DNA of 12,545 nt, taken from assembly GCA_050693155.1 (NCBI GenBank), contig JBOGWA010000152.1:1-12545 (forward strand), given 5' to 3'. The notes below the pieces were generated by a model, which ran no database searches, was not told where the DNA came from, and saw nothing but the letters and a program-made list of their open reading frames with translations. The translations under genes were made by a program, and so were the position numbers. The DNA is from JBOGWA01 sp050693155. GTDB taxonomy: Bacteria; Actinomycetota; UBA4738; CALAEC01. Positions 7,401-12,520 of this stretch are shown here, in pieces (positions within the stretch are counted from its first letter, which is position 1; every line of letters starts with the position of its first letter).

Positions 7401-7805
7401 GAACGGCTCGTTCTCGCCGATCCCCGGGACGAGACGCTGGAGCGCCGCCTGGACGGGCGCCGCCAGGATGAACGGGCCGGCGGCCCGACGAGCCCGATAC
7501 GCAGCCCGTGCTCGGCGGGCCGCGATCTCGGCAGCGGGGCTGATGCCCTCCACGGGAAGGGCGTCCCACGCAGGGAAGAGCGCAACCCGCTCATCACCGA
7601 GGAAGGCCGCTGCTCCGCGCGCGAAGCGCTCCGCATCTTCCGGCGTGGAAGTAACGACGAGCACGGTGGCTTCGATCGCCTGCGCGAGCCCGGAGACGAC
7701 GTAGGGGTAGGCAGGGTAATCCGCACGAGCCACCCGCGGCCCCTCACGCGCAAGAAGCCCCTGGAAGCCCGAGCTCTCGAGGAGCGGTTCGATCAGTGTC
7801 TTCAC
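4470..7805 (-). CDS. mfd: Transcription-repair coupling factor Mfd
   Basis: Mfd recognises RNA polymerase stalled at DNA damage, pushes it off and recruits UvrA. The 1111-aa product is close to full family length. Domains in order: UvrB-like N-terminal module (about 1-340, with A-W-D-A-L-P-V-E and G-G-I-V-D-V-F-P); RNA polymerase-interacting CarD-like domain (about 446-510, G-D-Y-A-V-H-R-V-H-G-V-A-R-Y); helicase core with Walker A G-Y-G-K-T (601-605), D-E-E-Q (699-702) and T-A-T-P-I-P-R-T-L (725-733); second helicase lobe with Q-L-R-G-R-V-G-R (868-875); TRG motif region (about 918-945); and C-terminal UvrA-masking domain (about 960-1060). The start is GTG at 7805-7803, directly before K-T-L-I-E-P-L-L, a usual Mfd N-terminus. 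No SD lies at normal distance; a strong SD sits beyond a hairpin (see 7818-7844). The parvulin gene follows after 11 nt. Confidence 0.97.
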   Translation of the reverse strand: MKTLIEPLLESSGFQGLLAREGPRVARADYPAYPYVVSGLAQAIEATVLVVTSTPEDAERFARGAAAFLGDERVALFPAWDALPVEGISPAAEIAARRARAAYRARRAAGPFILAAPVQAALQRLVPGIGENEPFVIEPGAEFAPDALAESLARLGYERTDLVSHRGEFALRGGIVDVFPGTASRPARAEFDGDLVERLRAFSPSTQTSTGDVGRIEVFPVRELLPDENVASRAETLVPRYKDRFRDPLERLSQGLFFEGMETVAPLLFDVMATLGDVVPEGAWAAVAPLRRTLDRARAVVEEAKAVSEAIGWPGPVPLVSLEEVLDGMPRLDLTEFAEGEDLGITGWGAIAGKPEALSARVGQLGEAGYRIGIGAEGQGSLERVVEVLQRGDGKRWDHVAVSGLTEGFVFSDGRIAVVGEDDLFGRRRTAHRAPRVAGQSAAAFAQELTPGDYAVHRVHGVARYVGMVRRAVAGAERDYLLLEYAGGDRLFVPGDQVDVVARYIGGETPRIHRLGSNDWPKAKARVRRAVRDLAGELVRLYAARMSAPGHGFGPDDVWQRELEDAFPHDETPDQLTVADEVKRDMESSRPMDRLVCGDVGYGKTEIAVRAAFKAVMSGKQVGVLVPTTLLAEQHSVTFSERFAAFPVRVEMLSRFLSNAEQRRILEEVAAGNVDVVIGTHRLLSADVRFKDLGLLVVDEEQRFGVEHKEKLKRLRVNVDVLTMTATPIPRTLEMALAGIRDLSIVDTPPEDRQPVLTYVGPYDEQVGLTAVRRELRRGGQVFWVHNRVRSIERIASRLSDRIPEARIEIAHGQMDERVLEKVMLGFWNEETDVLVCTTIIESGLDVPNANTLVVDDAHRMGLSQLYQLRGRVGRSAERAFAYLFFPEHAALTEETHERLATISRYTALGSGYQIALKDLEIRGAGNLLGAEQTGHIAAVGFDTYARLLAESVAEMKGEPLPEEREVRIDLPVRAFLPSEYLGQERLRLDLYRRIASARSPDELAAVREEMEDRFGAVPIEAETLLEVARLRILCLELGIDEVTTFRGQVRVRPIDVEEGELPARLSYHVPTRTLNLEPEPSSMGPTLPGWVREHVNSLSERSPARSEASL

Positions 7806-7817
7806 GACAGCACAACA

Positions 7818-7844
7818 AGGCCCTGATCCGAACGGACCGGGCCT
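7818..7844 (-). terminator. Strong hairpin in the mfd leader: terminator, attenuator or SD-presenting stem
   Basis: On the minus strand AGGCCC pairs with GGGCCT and an inner GGTCC pairs with GGATC (one G-U), closing a GUUC loop, with a single A bulge: 11 bp in total. It ends 12 nt before the mfd GTG and is followed by TTGTTGT, a poor U-tract. Immediately upstream is AGGAGGAG (7852-7845). It may end transcription of the CGNR gene, act as an attenuator for mfd, or bring the SD near the start codon. Confidence 0.6.
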
Positions 7845-7852
7845 CTCCTCCT
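7845..7852 (-). promoter_or_regulatory. Shine-Dalgarno sequence separated from the mfd start by a hairpin
   Basis: AGGAGGAG matches the anti-SD almost perfectly but lies about 39 nt before the mfd GTG. No ATG, GTG or TTG lies at normal distance after it. Folding the 27-nt hairpin would shorten the effective spacing to about 12 nt. Otherwise it serves no visible gene. Confidence 0.5.
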
Positions 7853-7860
7853 GTTCGATT

Positions 7861-8439
7861 CTAGTCGGGACTGAGTTGGGGCTTTCGCTGCCTCGCTCGC
7901 TGCCGGGCGCGAAACGCTTCGACGCTCGCGCGGTTCCCGCATACCTCGGGGTTGCAGTAGCGGCGAGAGCGATTCCTCGACATGTCGACGAACACGTCGA
8001 CGCAGTCATCCCGCTCGCAGGCGCGGAGGCGCTCGAACCCGTGCTCGTTCACGATCGAGGCAAGTCCCATCGCCGCTTCGGCCGCCAATCGCTCGGCAAG
8101 GGGCGCGTCCTGGGGCGCGAAGTGCAAGTGCCAGGGTTCTCCATCGTGACCGGTGAGCTGCGGAAGGGAGCCGGACTCCACGAGCAGCGAGTTGAGGGCT
8201 TCCACGGCGGCCCGCTCGCTCCCGGCGCCGAACACGCCCCGAAGGCGCTCTCGCAGGGCGCGGACCGCCTTCAAGTCCGTGTCGCTGATTGCCCGCCGAT
8301 AGCTGACGGAATGCCTTCGGAGGAGCCTCGATAGGGCGGCTCGATCGGGCAAGTAGTCGTTCCCCTTGACCGGGTTCTCGGAGTTGACGAGATCCACCGC
8401 CAGCTTGACACACCGGTTTGCGTAACCCGTAAATTCCAC
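7861..8439 (-). CDS. ABATE/CGNR zinc-finger protein, probable transcription regulator
   Basis: This 192-aa protein has the ABATE-type N-terminal region (about 10-130; L-A-V-D-L-V-N-S at 13-20) followed by a C-terminal CGNR zinc finger. Four cysteines, C141, C146, C162 and C167, are arranged C-x4-C-x15-C-x4-C, and the last starts the name-giving C-G-N-R (167-170). A basic tail (about 170-187) follows. Proteins of this architecture are widespread in Actinomycetota and regarded as stress-linked transcription regulators, mostly without tested function. The start is GTG at 8439-8437, with AAGGAG (8449-8444) 4 nt upstream; no ATG gives a better fit. A TACAAT -10 lies 24 nt upstream. It is divergent from the 42-aa membrane microprotein and 55 nt upstream of mfd in the same direction, but a strong hairpin lies between them. 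DNA binding is family inference. Confidence 0.92.
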   Translation of the reverse strand: MEFTGYANRCVKLAVDLVNSENPVKGNDYLPDRAALSRLLRRHSVSYRRAISDTDLKAVRALRERLRGVFGAGSERAAVEALNSLLVESGSLPQLTGHDGEPWHLHFAPQDAPLAERLAAEAAMGLASIVNEHGFERLRACERDDCVDVFVDMSRNRSRRYCNPEVCGNRASVEAFRARQRARQRKPQLSPD

Positions 8440-8468
8440 TTGACTCCTTACACCTCAGGTGCTATTGT
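8440..8468 (+). promoter_or_regulatory. Plus-strand promoter of the microprotein gene
   Basis: TTGACT (8440-8445, 5/6 match to -35), a spacer of exactly 17 nt, then TATTGT (8463-8468, 4/6 match to -10). Transcription would start near 8475, leaving a leader of about 53 nt. In that leader GCTCC-TTTC-GGAGC (8488-8501) can form a small hairpin, followed by AGGAGGTGG as SD. Confidence 0.5.
8451..8461. promoter_or_regulatory. Perfect 11-bp dyad in the divergent promoter region
   Basis: CACCT-C-AGGTG is a perfect inverted repeat with a one-base centre. It lies inside the -35/-10 spacer of the plus-strand promoter and over the expected start site of the CGNR transcript, so one bound protein could control both genes. 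The CGNR protein is a plausible ligand (inference). Confidence 0.4.
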
Positions 8469-8469
8469 A
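8464..8469 (-). promoter_or_regulatory. -10 element of the CGNR gene
   Basis: TACAAT on the minus strand is a 5/6 match to the -10 consensus and overlaps the plus-strand -10. Transcription would start near 8457, giving an 18-nt leader that carries AAGGAG. The -35 position (8492-8487, GGAGCA) is poor, so an activator or extended contacts may be needed. Confidence 0.5.
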
Positions 8470-8527
8470 ACCACCGTAATGGAGTTTGCTCCTTTCGGAG
8501 CGCTGAGTCAAGCAGAGGAGGTGGACA

Positions 8528-8656
8528 ATGGTGCTGGTGATCGGGATGGTCCTGGCCCTTCTGGTGCTCTTCGAGCTCTCAGCGGTGGCGTTGGGGACGG
8601 ACACCCGTGACGGCGACGACTGGCGCGTCCACCGCCGCCGGGCACAGGGCGCCTAG
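8528..8656 (+). CDS. 42-aa single-pass membrane microprotein
   Basis: The only plus-strand gene in the window. It has an ATG at 8528 with an almost perfect SD AGGAGGTGG (8517-8524) at short spacing. Residues 2-22 are a hydrophobic helix (V-L-V-I-G-M-V-L-A-L-L-V-L-F-E-L), followed by L-G-T-D-T-R-D-G-D-D-W and a strongly basic tail V-H-R-R-R. The pattern of a short helix followed by G-x-D-[ST]-R-D and a W is, from memory, seen in other tiny actinobacterial and related proteins with no assigned function. The charged end probably faces the cytoplasm. It shares a control region with the divergent CGNR gene and faces pth, whose stop lies 32 nt beyond its own. Coding status rests on the SD, promoter and protein pattern. 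Confidence 0.78.
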   Translation: MVLVIGMVLALLVLFELSAVALGTDTRDGDDWRVHRRRAQGA

Positions 8657-8688
8657 CCGCACTACCAGGATGGGCCCCGCGCCGCCGG

Positions 8689-9276
8689 CTACGCGCCTGG
8701 AGCCGCGGGGCGGTTGAAGCGGTCCTGGGCGGGCGAGAGCCCCTCACGGATGAGCGTTTCGACAGCGTCCGCAGCGTCCTCCACGAGGAATCCCGCTTGC
8801 TCTCGTTCGGATCTTGAGAAAGCATCGAGAACGTGGTCGGCGGCATCCTGTCTTCCCTTCGGACGGCCGACACCGACGCGAACCCGGAAGAAGTCCGGAG
8901 TGCGAAGCGCTCGGACGAGCGACTCCAGTCCTCGGTGCCCAGCCGTGCTCCCACCCCGCTTCAGTCGGAGCGCGCCGAATGCCAGGTCGATGTCATCGTG
9001 CACCGCCACGAGTCGCTCCGTCTCGAGTCGTCGCTTTCTCAGAAACGACGTGACCGGCGGACCTGACTCGTTCATGAACACGAGCGGCCGAAGAAGATAC
9101 AGCGGCTGATCGCCGAGGCGCGCCTCGGCCGCCTCCACCGAGATGAAGCGCACCTTTCGGAACCGAGTTCCCAGGCGTTCGGCGAGCCGTTCGACGACCC
9201 GCGCGCCGATGTTGTGGCGAGTCTCGGCGTATCCGGGGCCCGGGTTGCCCAGCCCGACGACGAGCCAGGCAGGCAT
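8689..9276 (-). CDS. pth: Peptidyl-tRNA hydrolase
   Basis: Pth releases peptides from peptidyl-tRNA dropped by ribosomes and recycles the tRNA. The 195-aa product is of usual length. Conserved elements are V-G-L-G-N-P-G (7-13, with N11), E-T-R-H-N-I-G with catalytic H21, F-M-N-E-S-G (N69), V-H-D-D-I-D (D94) and G-G-S-T-A-G-H-R-G-L-E-S-L (108-120). In that last motif the position equal to Asn114 of the E. coli enzyme is Arg115. The ATG at 9276-9274 is followed at once by the conserved N-terminal strand; the SD is weak, but the rplY stop is only 12 nt upstream, so coupling is likely. rplY-pth adjacency is common in Actinomycetota and many other bacteria. It converges with the 42-aa microprotein gene. 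Confidence 0.97.
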   Translation of the reverse strand: MPAWLVVGLGNPGPGYAETRHNIGARVVERLAERLGTRFRKVRFISVEAAEARLGDQPLYLLRPLVFMNESGPPVTSFLRKRRLETERLVAVHDDIDLAFGALRLKRGGSTAGHRGLESLVRALRTPDFFRVRVGVGRPKGRQDAADHVLDAFSRSEREQAGFLVEDAADAVETLIREGLSPAQDRFNRPAAPGA

Positions 9277-9288
9277 GCGACCGGAGAC

Positions 9289-9984
9289 CTAGCCCTCCTG
9301 CTCCTTGCCGCCTTGCTCGGAAGGCGATTCGCCTTCCTCCGCGGGAGGCGCCTCCCCTTCCTCACCCTCGACGCCTTCCTCGCCCTCGACGCCCTCTTCC
9401 TCTTCCCCGACCTCTGCCTCGGGAACCTCGAGGACCGGCGGTGGGACGACCGAGACAACCGTTTCGTCGGTGGGCGTGAGGAGCGTGACCCCCTGGGGGA
9501 TCACGAGCACGGAAACAGGGAGCGAGTCGCCGATCTGGAGCTCCGTGATGTCGGCGGGAATGGATTCGGGCACGTCCGTCGGGAGGCACTCCACGCGGAG
9601 CTCCCAAAGGTGGTGCTCCACCACACCGCCTTCCTTGACGCCCTTCGACTCACCGGTCAGGAGCACCGGCACGTCAACCTCGATCGCGACGTCGCGGCGG
9701 ATCCTCATGAAGTCGACGTGCATGAGCGTCCCCTTGACGATGTCCCGCTGCACTTCCCGCGGCATCGCGAGGTAGTCCTCGCCATTCATCGAGATGTTCA
9801 CCAGGACGTTCGCTCCCGCCTCGGTGTGGAGGACCTGCGAAAGGTCGTGCGAGTCCACCGAAAGCGCGAGCGTCTCGAGCGCCGGGCCGTAGAGCACGCC
9901 GGGAACGCGCCCGGCCGTGCGGAGTCGGCGGGCAATACCCTTGCCCGACTCCTCGCGTGCCTCGGCCTTCAGCTGAACTTCCAT
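9289..9984 (-). CDS. rplY: 50S ribosomal protein L25 / general stress protein Ctc (TL5 type)
   Basis: L25/Ctc binds 5S rRNA in the large ribosomal subunit. The 231-aa product has the N-terminal L25 beta-barrel (about 4-92, with A-R-R-L-R-T-A-G-R-V-P-G-V-L-Y-G and L-M-H-V-D-F-M-R), then the TL5-type C-terminal domain (about 95-182, with G-V-V-E-H-H-L-W-E-L-R-V-E-C-L-P). From about 183 there is an acidic low-complexity tail of almost 50 residues rich in E, G and P, including a tandem G-V-E-G-E-E repeat. Long acidic tails are frequent in actinobacterial L25. The ATG at 9984-9982 follows GAGGGGG about 10 nt upstream. A 70-nt gap separates it from prs and holds a TACAAT hexamer, so it may have its own promoter. 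pth follows after 12 nt. Confidence 0.96.
   Translation of the reverse strand: MEVQLKAEAREESGKGIARRLRTAGRVPGVLYGPALETLALSVDSHDLSQVLHTEAGANVLVNISMNGEDYLAMPREVQRDIVKGTLMHVDFMRIRRDVAIEVDVPVLLTGESKGVKEGGVVEHHLWELRVECLPTDVPESIPADITELQIGDSLPVSVLVIPQGVTLLTPTDETVVSVVPPPVLEVPEAEVGEEEEGVEGEEGVEGEEGEAPPAEEGESPSEQGGKEQEG
9365..9400 (-). repeat. Two-copy 18-bp tandem repeat in the rplY tail
   Basis: Two adjacent near-identical 18-bp units (plus-strand CCCTCGACGCC core at 9365 and 9383) encode the repeated G-V-E-G-E-E of the acidic tail. In-frame slippage would lengthen or shorten the tail by six residues. Confidence 0.75.
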
Positions 9985-10015
9985 CTTGGACTCGCCCCCT
10001 CAGGCGCAGTGGTGG

Positions 10016-10021
10016 ATTGTA
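10016..10021 (-). promoter_or_regulatory. Possible -10 of an rplY promoter
   Basis: TACAAT on the minus strand lies 31 nt before the rplY ATG, in the prs-rplY gap, and is identical to the -10 of the CGNR gene. No good -35 is visible. Just upstream, 10044-10021 can form a 7-bp GC-rich stem with a bulge (AGCCC/GGGCT outer arms) without a U-tract, which could be a weak terminator for glmU-prs. Confidence 0.35.
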
Positions 10022-10054
10022 GCCCGCCCATCCGACCGGGGGCTAACGCTCCGC

Positions 10055-11050
10055 CTACGGCATGTTCTCGCCGTGGAAAAGCTCGGACACGGATTCGTCC
10101 TCGAACACGGCGTTCAAAGCTGACGCCACGAGCGACGCGATGGAGAGGATCGTGAGCTTGTCGATCCGCTTCTCGTCGGGCACCGGCAGGGTGTTCGTAA
10201 CGACGACCTCCTTGATCGGCGCCTCCTCGAGCCGCTGGACGGCCTTCCCGGAAAGGACCGGGTGGGTCGCCGCCCCATAGATCTCGCCGGCGCCTTCCTG
10301 GGAGAGCGCCTTCGCACCCTCGGCCATCGTGCCGGCGGTGTCGACCATGTCGTCCACGAGGATGCATGCCTTCCCCTTCACCTCGCCGACGACCGCCATT
10401 CGGTCGATCTTGTGCGCTTCTCGTGGAGACCGTCGCTTGTAGATAAAGGCGAGGTCGGCGTGAAGGTATTCGCGAAGCCTCTCCGCCGTCTTCACGCGGC
10501 CGGCGTCCGGGGCCACGACCACGAGGTCGCTCGGGTCTGGGAGGTCGATGTCCTGCTCGAGATAGTCCGAGAGGAGCGGAAGCGCGGTGAGGTGATCGAA
10601 GGGGTAGTCGAAGTACCCCTGGATCTGCCCGCTGTGGAGATCGACAGAGACCACTCGGTCGGCGCCGGCGGCAGTCAGCAGATCGGCGACCAGCTTGGCC
10701 GAGATCGGCTCCCGGGCGAGCGCCTTCTTGTCCTGTCGCGAGTAGCCGTAGTAGGGAACGACCGCGGTGATCCGTTTCGCGGACGCGCGTTTCAGCGCGT
10801 CGATCATGATGAGCTCCTCCATGATCGACTCGTTCACGGGGTCGGCGTGCGTCTGAATGATGAACGCGTCGGATCCCCTGACGCTCTCGTCGTAGCGAAC
10901 GTAGATCTCACCACTCGCGAATCGCGAGATCTTCGCGGGGGAGAGTCCGACACCCAAGTGTTTCGAGATCTCATCGGCGAGCTCGGGGTGACTCGTGCCG
11001 GCGAAGAGCATCATTCGCTTCTTTGTCGTGATCTCCCGGATCGAACTCAC
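10055..11050 (-). CDS. prs: Ribose-phosphate pyrophosphokinase (PRPP synthetase)
   Basis: Prs makes phosphoribosyl pyrophosphate from ribose-5-phosphate and ATP, feeding nucleotide, histidine, tryptophan and NAD synthesis. The 331-aa product is full length. Visible motifs are F-A-S-G-E-I-Y-V-R (44-52), Y-G-Y-S-R-Q-D-K-K (101-109), the metal/ATP region V-D-L-H-S-G-Q (136-142), the flexible loop Y-K-R-R (204-207) and the PRPP-binding loop L-V-D-D-M-V-D-T-A-G-T (231-241). The start is GTG at 11050-11048, overlapping the glmU TGA (GTGA) with G-rich AAGGGGGG upstream; the short leader before M-M-L-F-A-G agrees with actinobacterial Prs proteins. The pairing with glmU is usual and links PRPP supply with UDP-sugar supply in one transcript. 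Confidence 0.97.
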   Translation of the reverse strand: MSSIREITTKKRMMLFAGTSHPELADEISKHLGVGLSPAKISRFASGEIYVRYDESVRGSDAFIIQTHADPVNESIMEELIMIDALKRASAKRITAVVPYYGYSRQDKKALAREPISAKLVADLLTAAGADRVVSVDLHSGQIQGYFDYPFDHLTALPLLSDYLEQDIDLPDPSDLVVVAPDAGRVKTAERLREYLHADLAFIYKRRSPREAHKIDRMAVVGEVKGKACILVDDMVDTAGTMAEGAKALSQEGAGEIYGAATHPVLSGKAVQRLEEAPIKEVVVTNTLPVPDEKRIDKLTILSIASLVASALNAVFEDESVSELFHGENMP

Positions 11051-12465
11051 GCGTCCCCCCTTCGCCCCTTCCGACGGGTCTTCTTTTGGCGTTCCGAGTA
11101 CCCCTTCACGGTTCTCTGCTCCGCACGCTCCACCGCGAGCGCGCCGGGCGGGACATCCTCGGTGATGGTGGAGCCGGCTCCCGTGACCGCTCCCCGCCCG
11201 ACCTTCACCGGTGCAACCAACATCGTATCCGAGCCGATGAAGGCTTCGTCGTCGATCACGGTCTGATGCTTCTCCACGCCGTCGTAGTTGCAGGTGATCG
11301 TGCCGGCGCCGACGTTGACGTCGCGGCCGATCTGCGCGTCACCGACATACGAAAGATGCGGCACCTTGCTCCCTTCCCCGACGCGTGACGCCTTGATCTC
11401 TACGAAGGCGCCCGCCTTGGTGCGCGGGGCGAGGACCGTCCCCGGTCGCAGGTTCGCGTAGGGACCCACGCTCGAGCCGGCGCCGATCCGGGCCCTTCGC
11501 ACGACAGAGAACTGGACCTCGACGCCGTTCCCGATCCAGGAGTCGACGACCCGGGAGGCGGGGCCGATGACGCATCCGGCGCCGATCCTCGTGTCACCCT
11601 CGAGGAACGTAAGGGGGTGGATGGTGGTATCCCGCCCGACGCGAACTCCGACGTCCACGTAGGTTCGGTCCGGATCGACGAGCGTGACGCCTCGCGCCAT
11701 CAGTTCATCGTTGATCCGCCCGCGCATGACGCGAGCGGCGTCGGCGAGTGCGGCCCGCGAGTTCACGTCAAGGGCCCCACCAAAGTCCGCCACGACCGCA
11801 CGGACGTCCTCTCCCTTCTCGACGAGGATCCCGACGACGTCCGGGAGGTAGTACTCGCGCTGGCGGTTGTCTCTGTCGACGGCCGGGAGCGCCCGAAAGA
11901 GGTCCTCCCGCCGGAATGCGTACACGCTCGTCGCCACTTCGCGGACATCGCGTTCCTCAGCAGACGCGTCGCTCTCCTCTGCGATTCTCACGAACCGATC
12001 ACCGTCACGGATCACGCGCCCGTATCCCGTCGCGTCCTGGAGCAGGGCCGTCTGGACCGTTGCGGTCGCCTTCCGAAGCCGGTGGACGCGGAGGAGATCT
12101 CGCAGCATGGCTTCAGTAATGAGGGGATTGTCGCCGGGAAGCACGAGGACGTCGACCGATCGGCCGACCGCGCGTTCGGCCACAAGCACGGCGTGCCCCG
12201 TTCCCAGCGGCTCCCCCTGCTCCACGAACTCGACCGGGACGCCGAGGTCCCACGAACGGACAACCTCTTCCACCTGGTCCCTGTCGTGGCCGACGACCAC
12301 GGCCACCTGCTGCGGTCCGACTCGCCGCACGGCTTCGAGTGCGTGTCGTAGGACCGGGCGCCCGCAAACAGGATGGAGGACCTTGGGAAGGGCCGATTTG
12401 AGGCGTTTTCCCTTTCCGGCGGCCATGACGACGGCCGCAAGGGTGCGGGAAGGTTTTCTGGCCAC
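11047..12465 (-). CDS. glmU: Bifunctional GlmU: GlcNAc-1-P uridyltransferase / GlcN-1-P acetyltransferase
   Basis: GlmU acetylates glucosamine-1-phosphate and then couples it to UTP, giving UDP-GlcNAc for peptidoglycan and other glycans. The 472-aa product has both domains. The uridyltransferase domain (about 8-240) has V-M-A-A-G-K-G-K-R-L-K-S (13-24), P-K-V-L-H (27-31), G-T-G-H-A (88-92) and G-D-N-P-L (111-115). The left-handed beta-helix acetyltransferase domain (about 262-450) has N-L-R-P-G-T (338-343), the catalytic-region P-H-L-S-Y-V-G-D-A (369-377, H370) and C-N-Y-D-G (392-396). The tail after about 452 is strongly basic. The start is GTG at 12465-12463 with AGGAG (12476-12472) 6 nt upstream. 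It heads the glmU-prs pair, with a possible promoter at 12492-12520. Confidence 0.97.
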   Translation of the reverse strand: MARKPSRTLAAVVMAAGKGKRLKSALPKVLHPVCGRPVLRHALEAVRRVGPQQVAVVVGHDRDQVEEVVRSWDLGVPVEFVEQGEPLGTGHAVLVAERAVGRSVDVLVLPGDNPLITEAMLRDLLRVHRLRKATATVQTALLQDATGYGRVIRDGDRFVRIAEESDASAEERDVREVATSVYAFRREDLFRALPAVDRDNRQREYYLPDVVGILVEKGEDVRAVVADFGGALDVNSRAALADAARVMRGRINDELMARGVTLVDPDRTYVDVGVRVGRDTTIHPLTFLEGDTRIGAGCVIGPASRVVDSWIGNGVEVQFSVVRRARIGAGSSVGPYANLRPGTVLAPRTKAGAFVEIKASRVGEGSKVPHLSYVGDAQIGRDVNVGAGTITCNYDGVEKHQTVIDDEAFIGSDTMLVAPVKVGRGAVTGAGSTITEDVPPGALAVERAEQRTVKGYSERQKKTRRKGRRGDA

Positions 12466-12491
12466 GGGGTGCTCCTAGTCGAGCCGTGCAC

Positions 12492-12520
12492 TTTGTACCC
12501 GCCGAGGGATACTCGTGCAA
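12492..12520 (-). promoter_or_regulatory. Possible glmU promoter
   Basis: On the minus strand TTGCAC (12520-12515), a 17-nt spacer and TACAAA (12497-12492) lie 26 nt before the glmU GTG. Predicted leader length is about 20 nt and includes the AGGAG SD. Both hexamers are imperfect; the exact spacing is the main support. The remaining 25 bases to the window end show no recognisable gene. Confidence 0.4.

Noticed and set aside
7845..8009. Longer mfd product starting upstream of 7805
   Set aside because: The extended frame runs through the CGNR gene and the hairpin, gives residues unlike Mfd N-termini, and the SD at 7852-7845 has no start codon after it.
8665..8700. Possible bidirectional terminator between the microprotein gene and pth (CCAGG/CCTGG arms with inner CGCG pairs)
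   Set aside because: The stem is interrupted by an 8-nt one-sided bulge, has no U-tract in either direction and lies partly inside pth; too weak to call.
10262..11266. Plus-strand open frame of 334 codons opposite prs and glmU
   Set aside because: Antisense to two strongly conserved enzymes and lacks any family motif.
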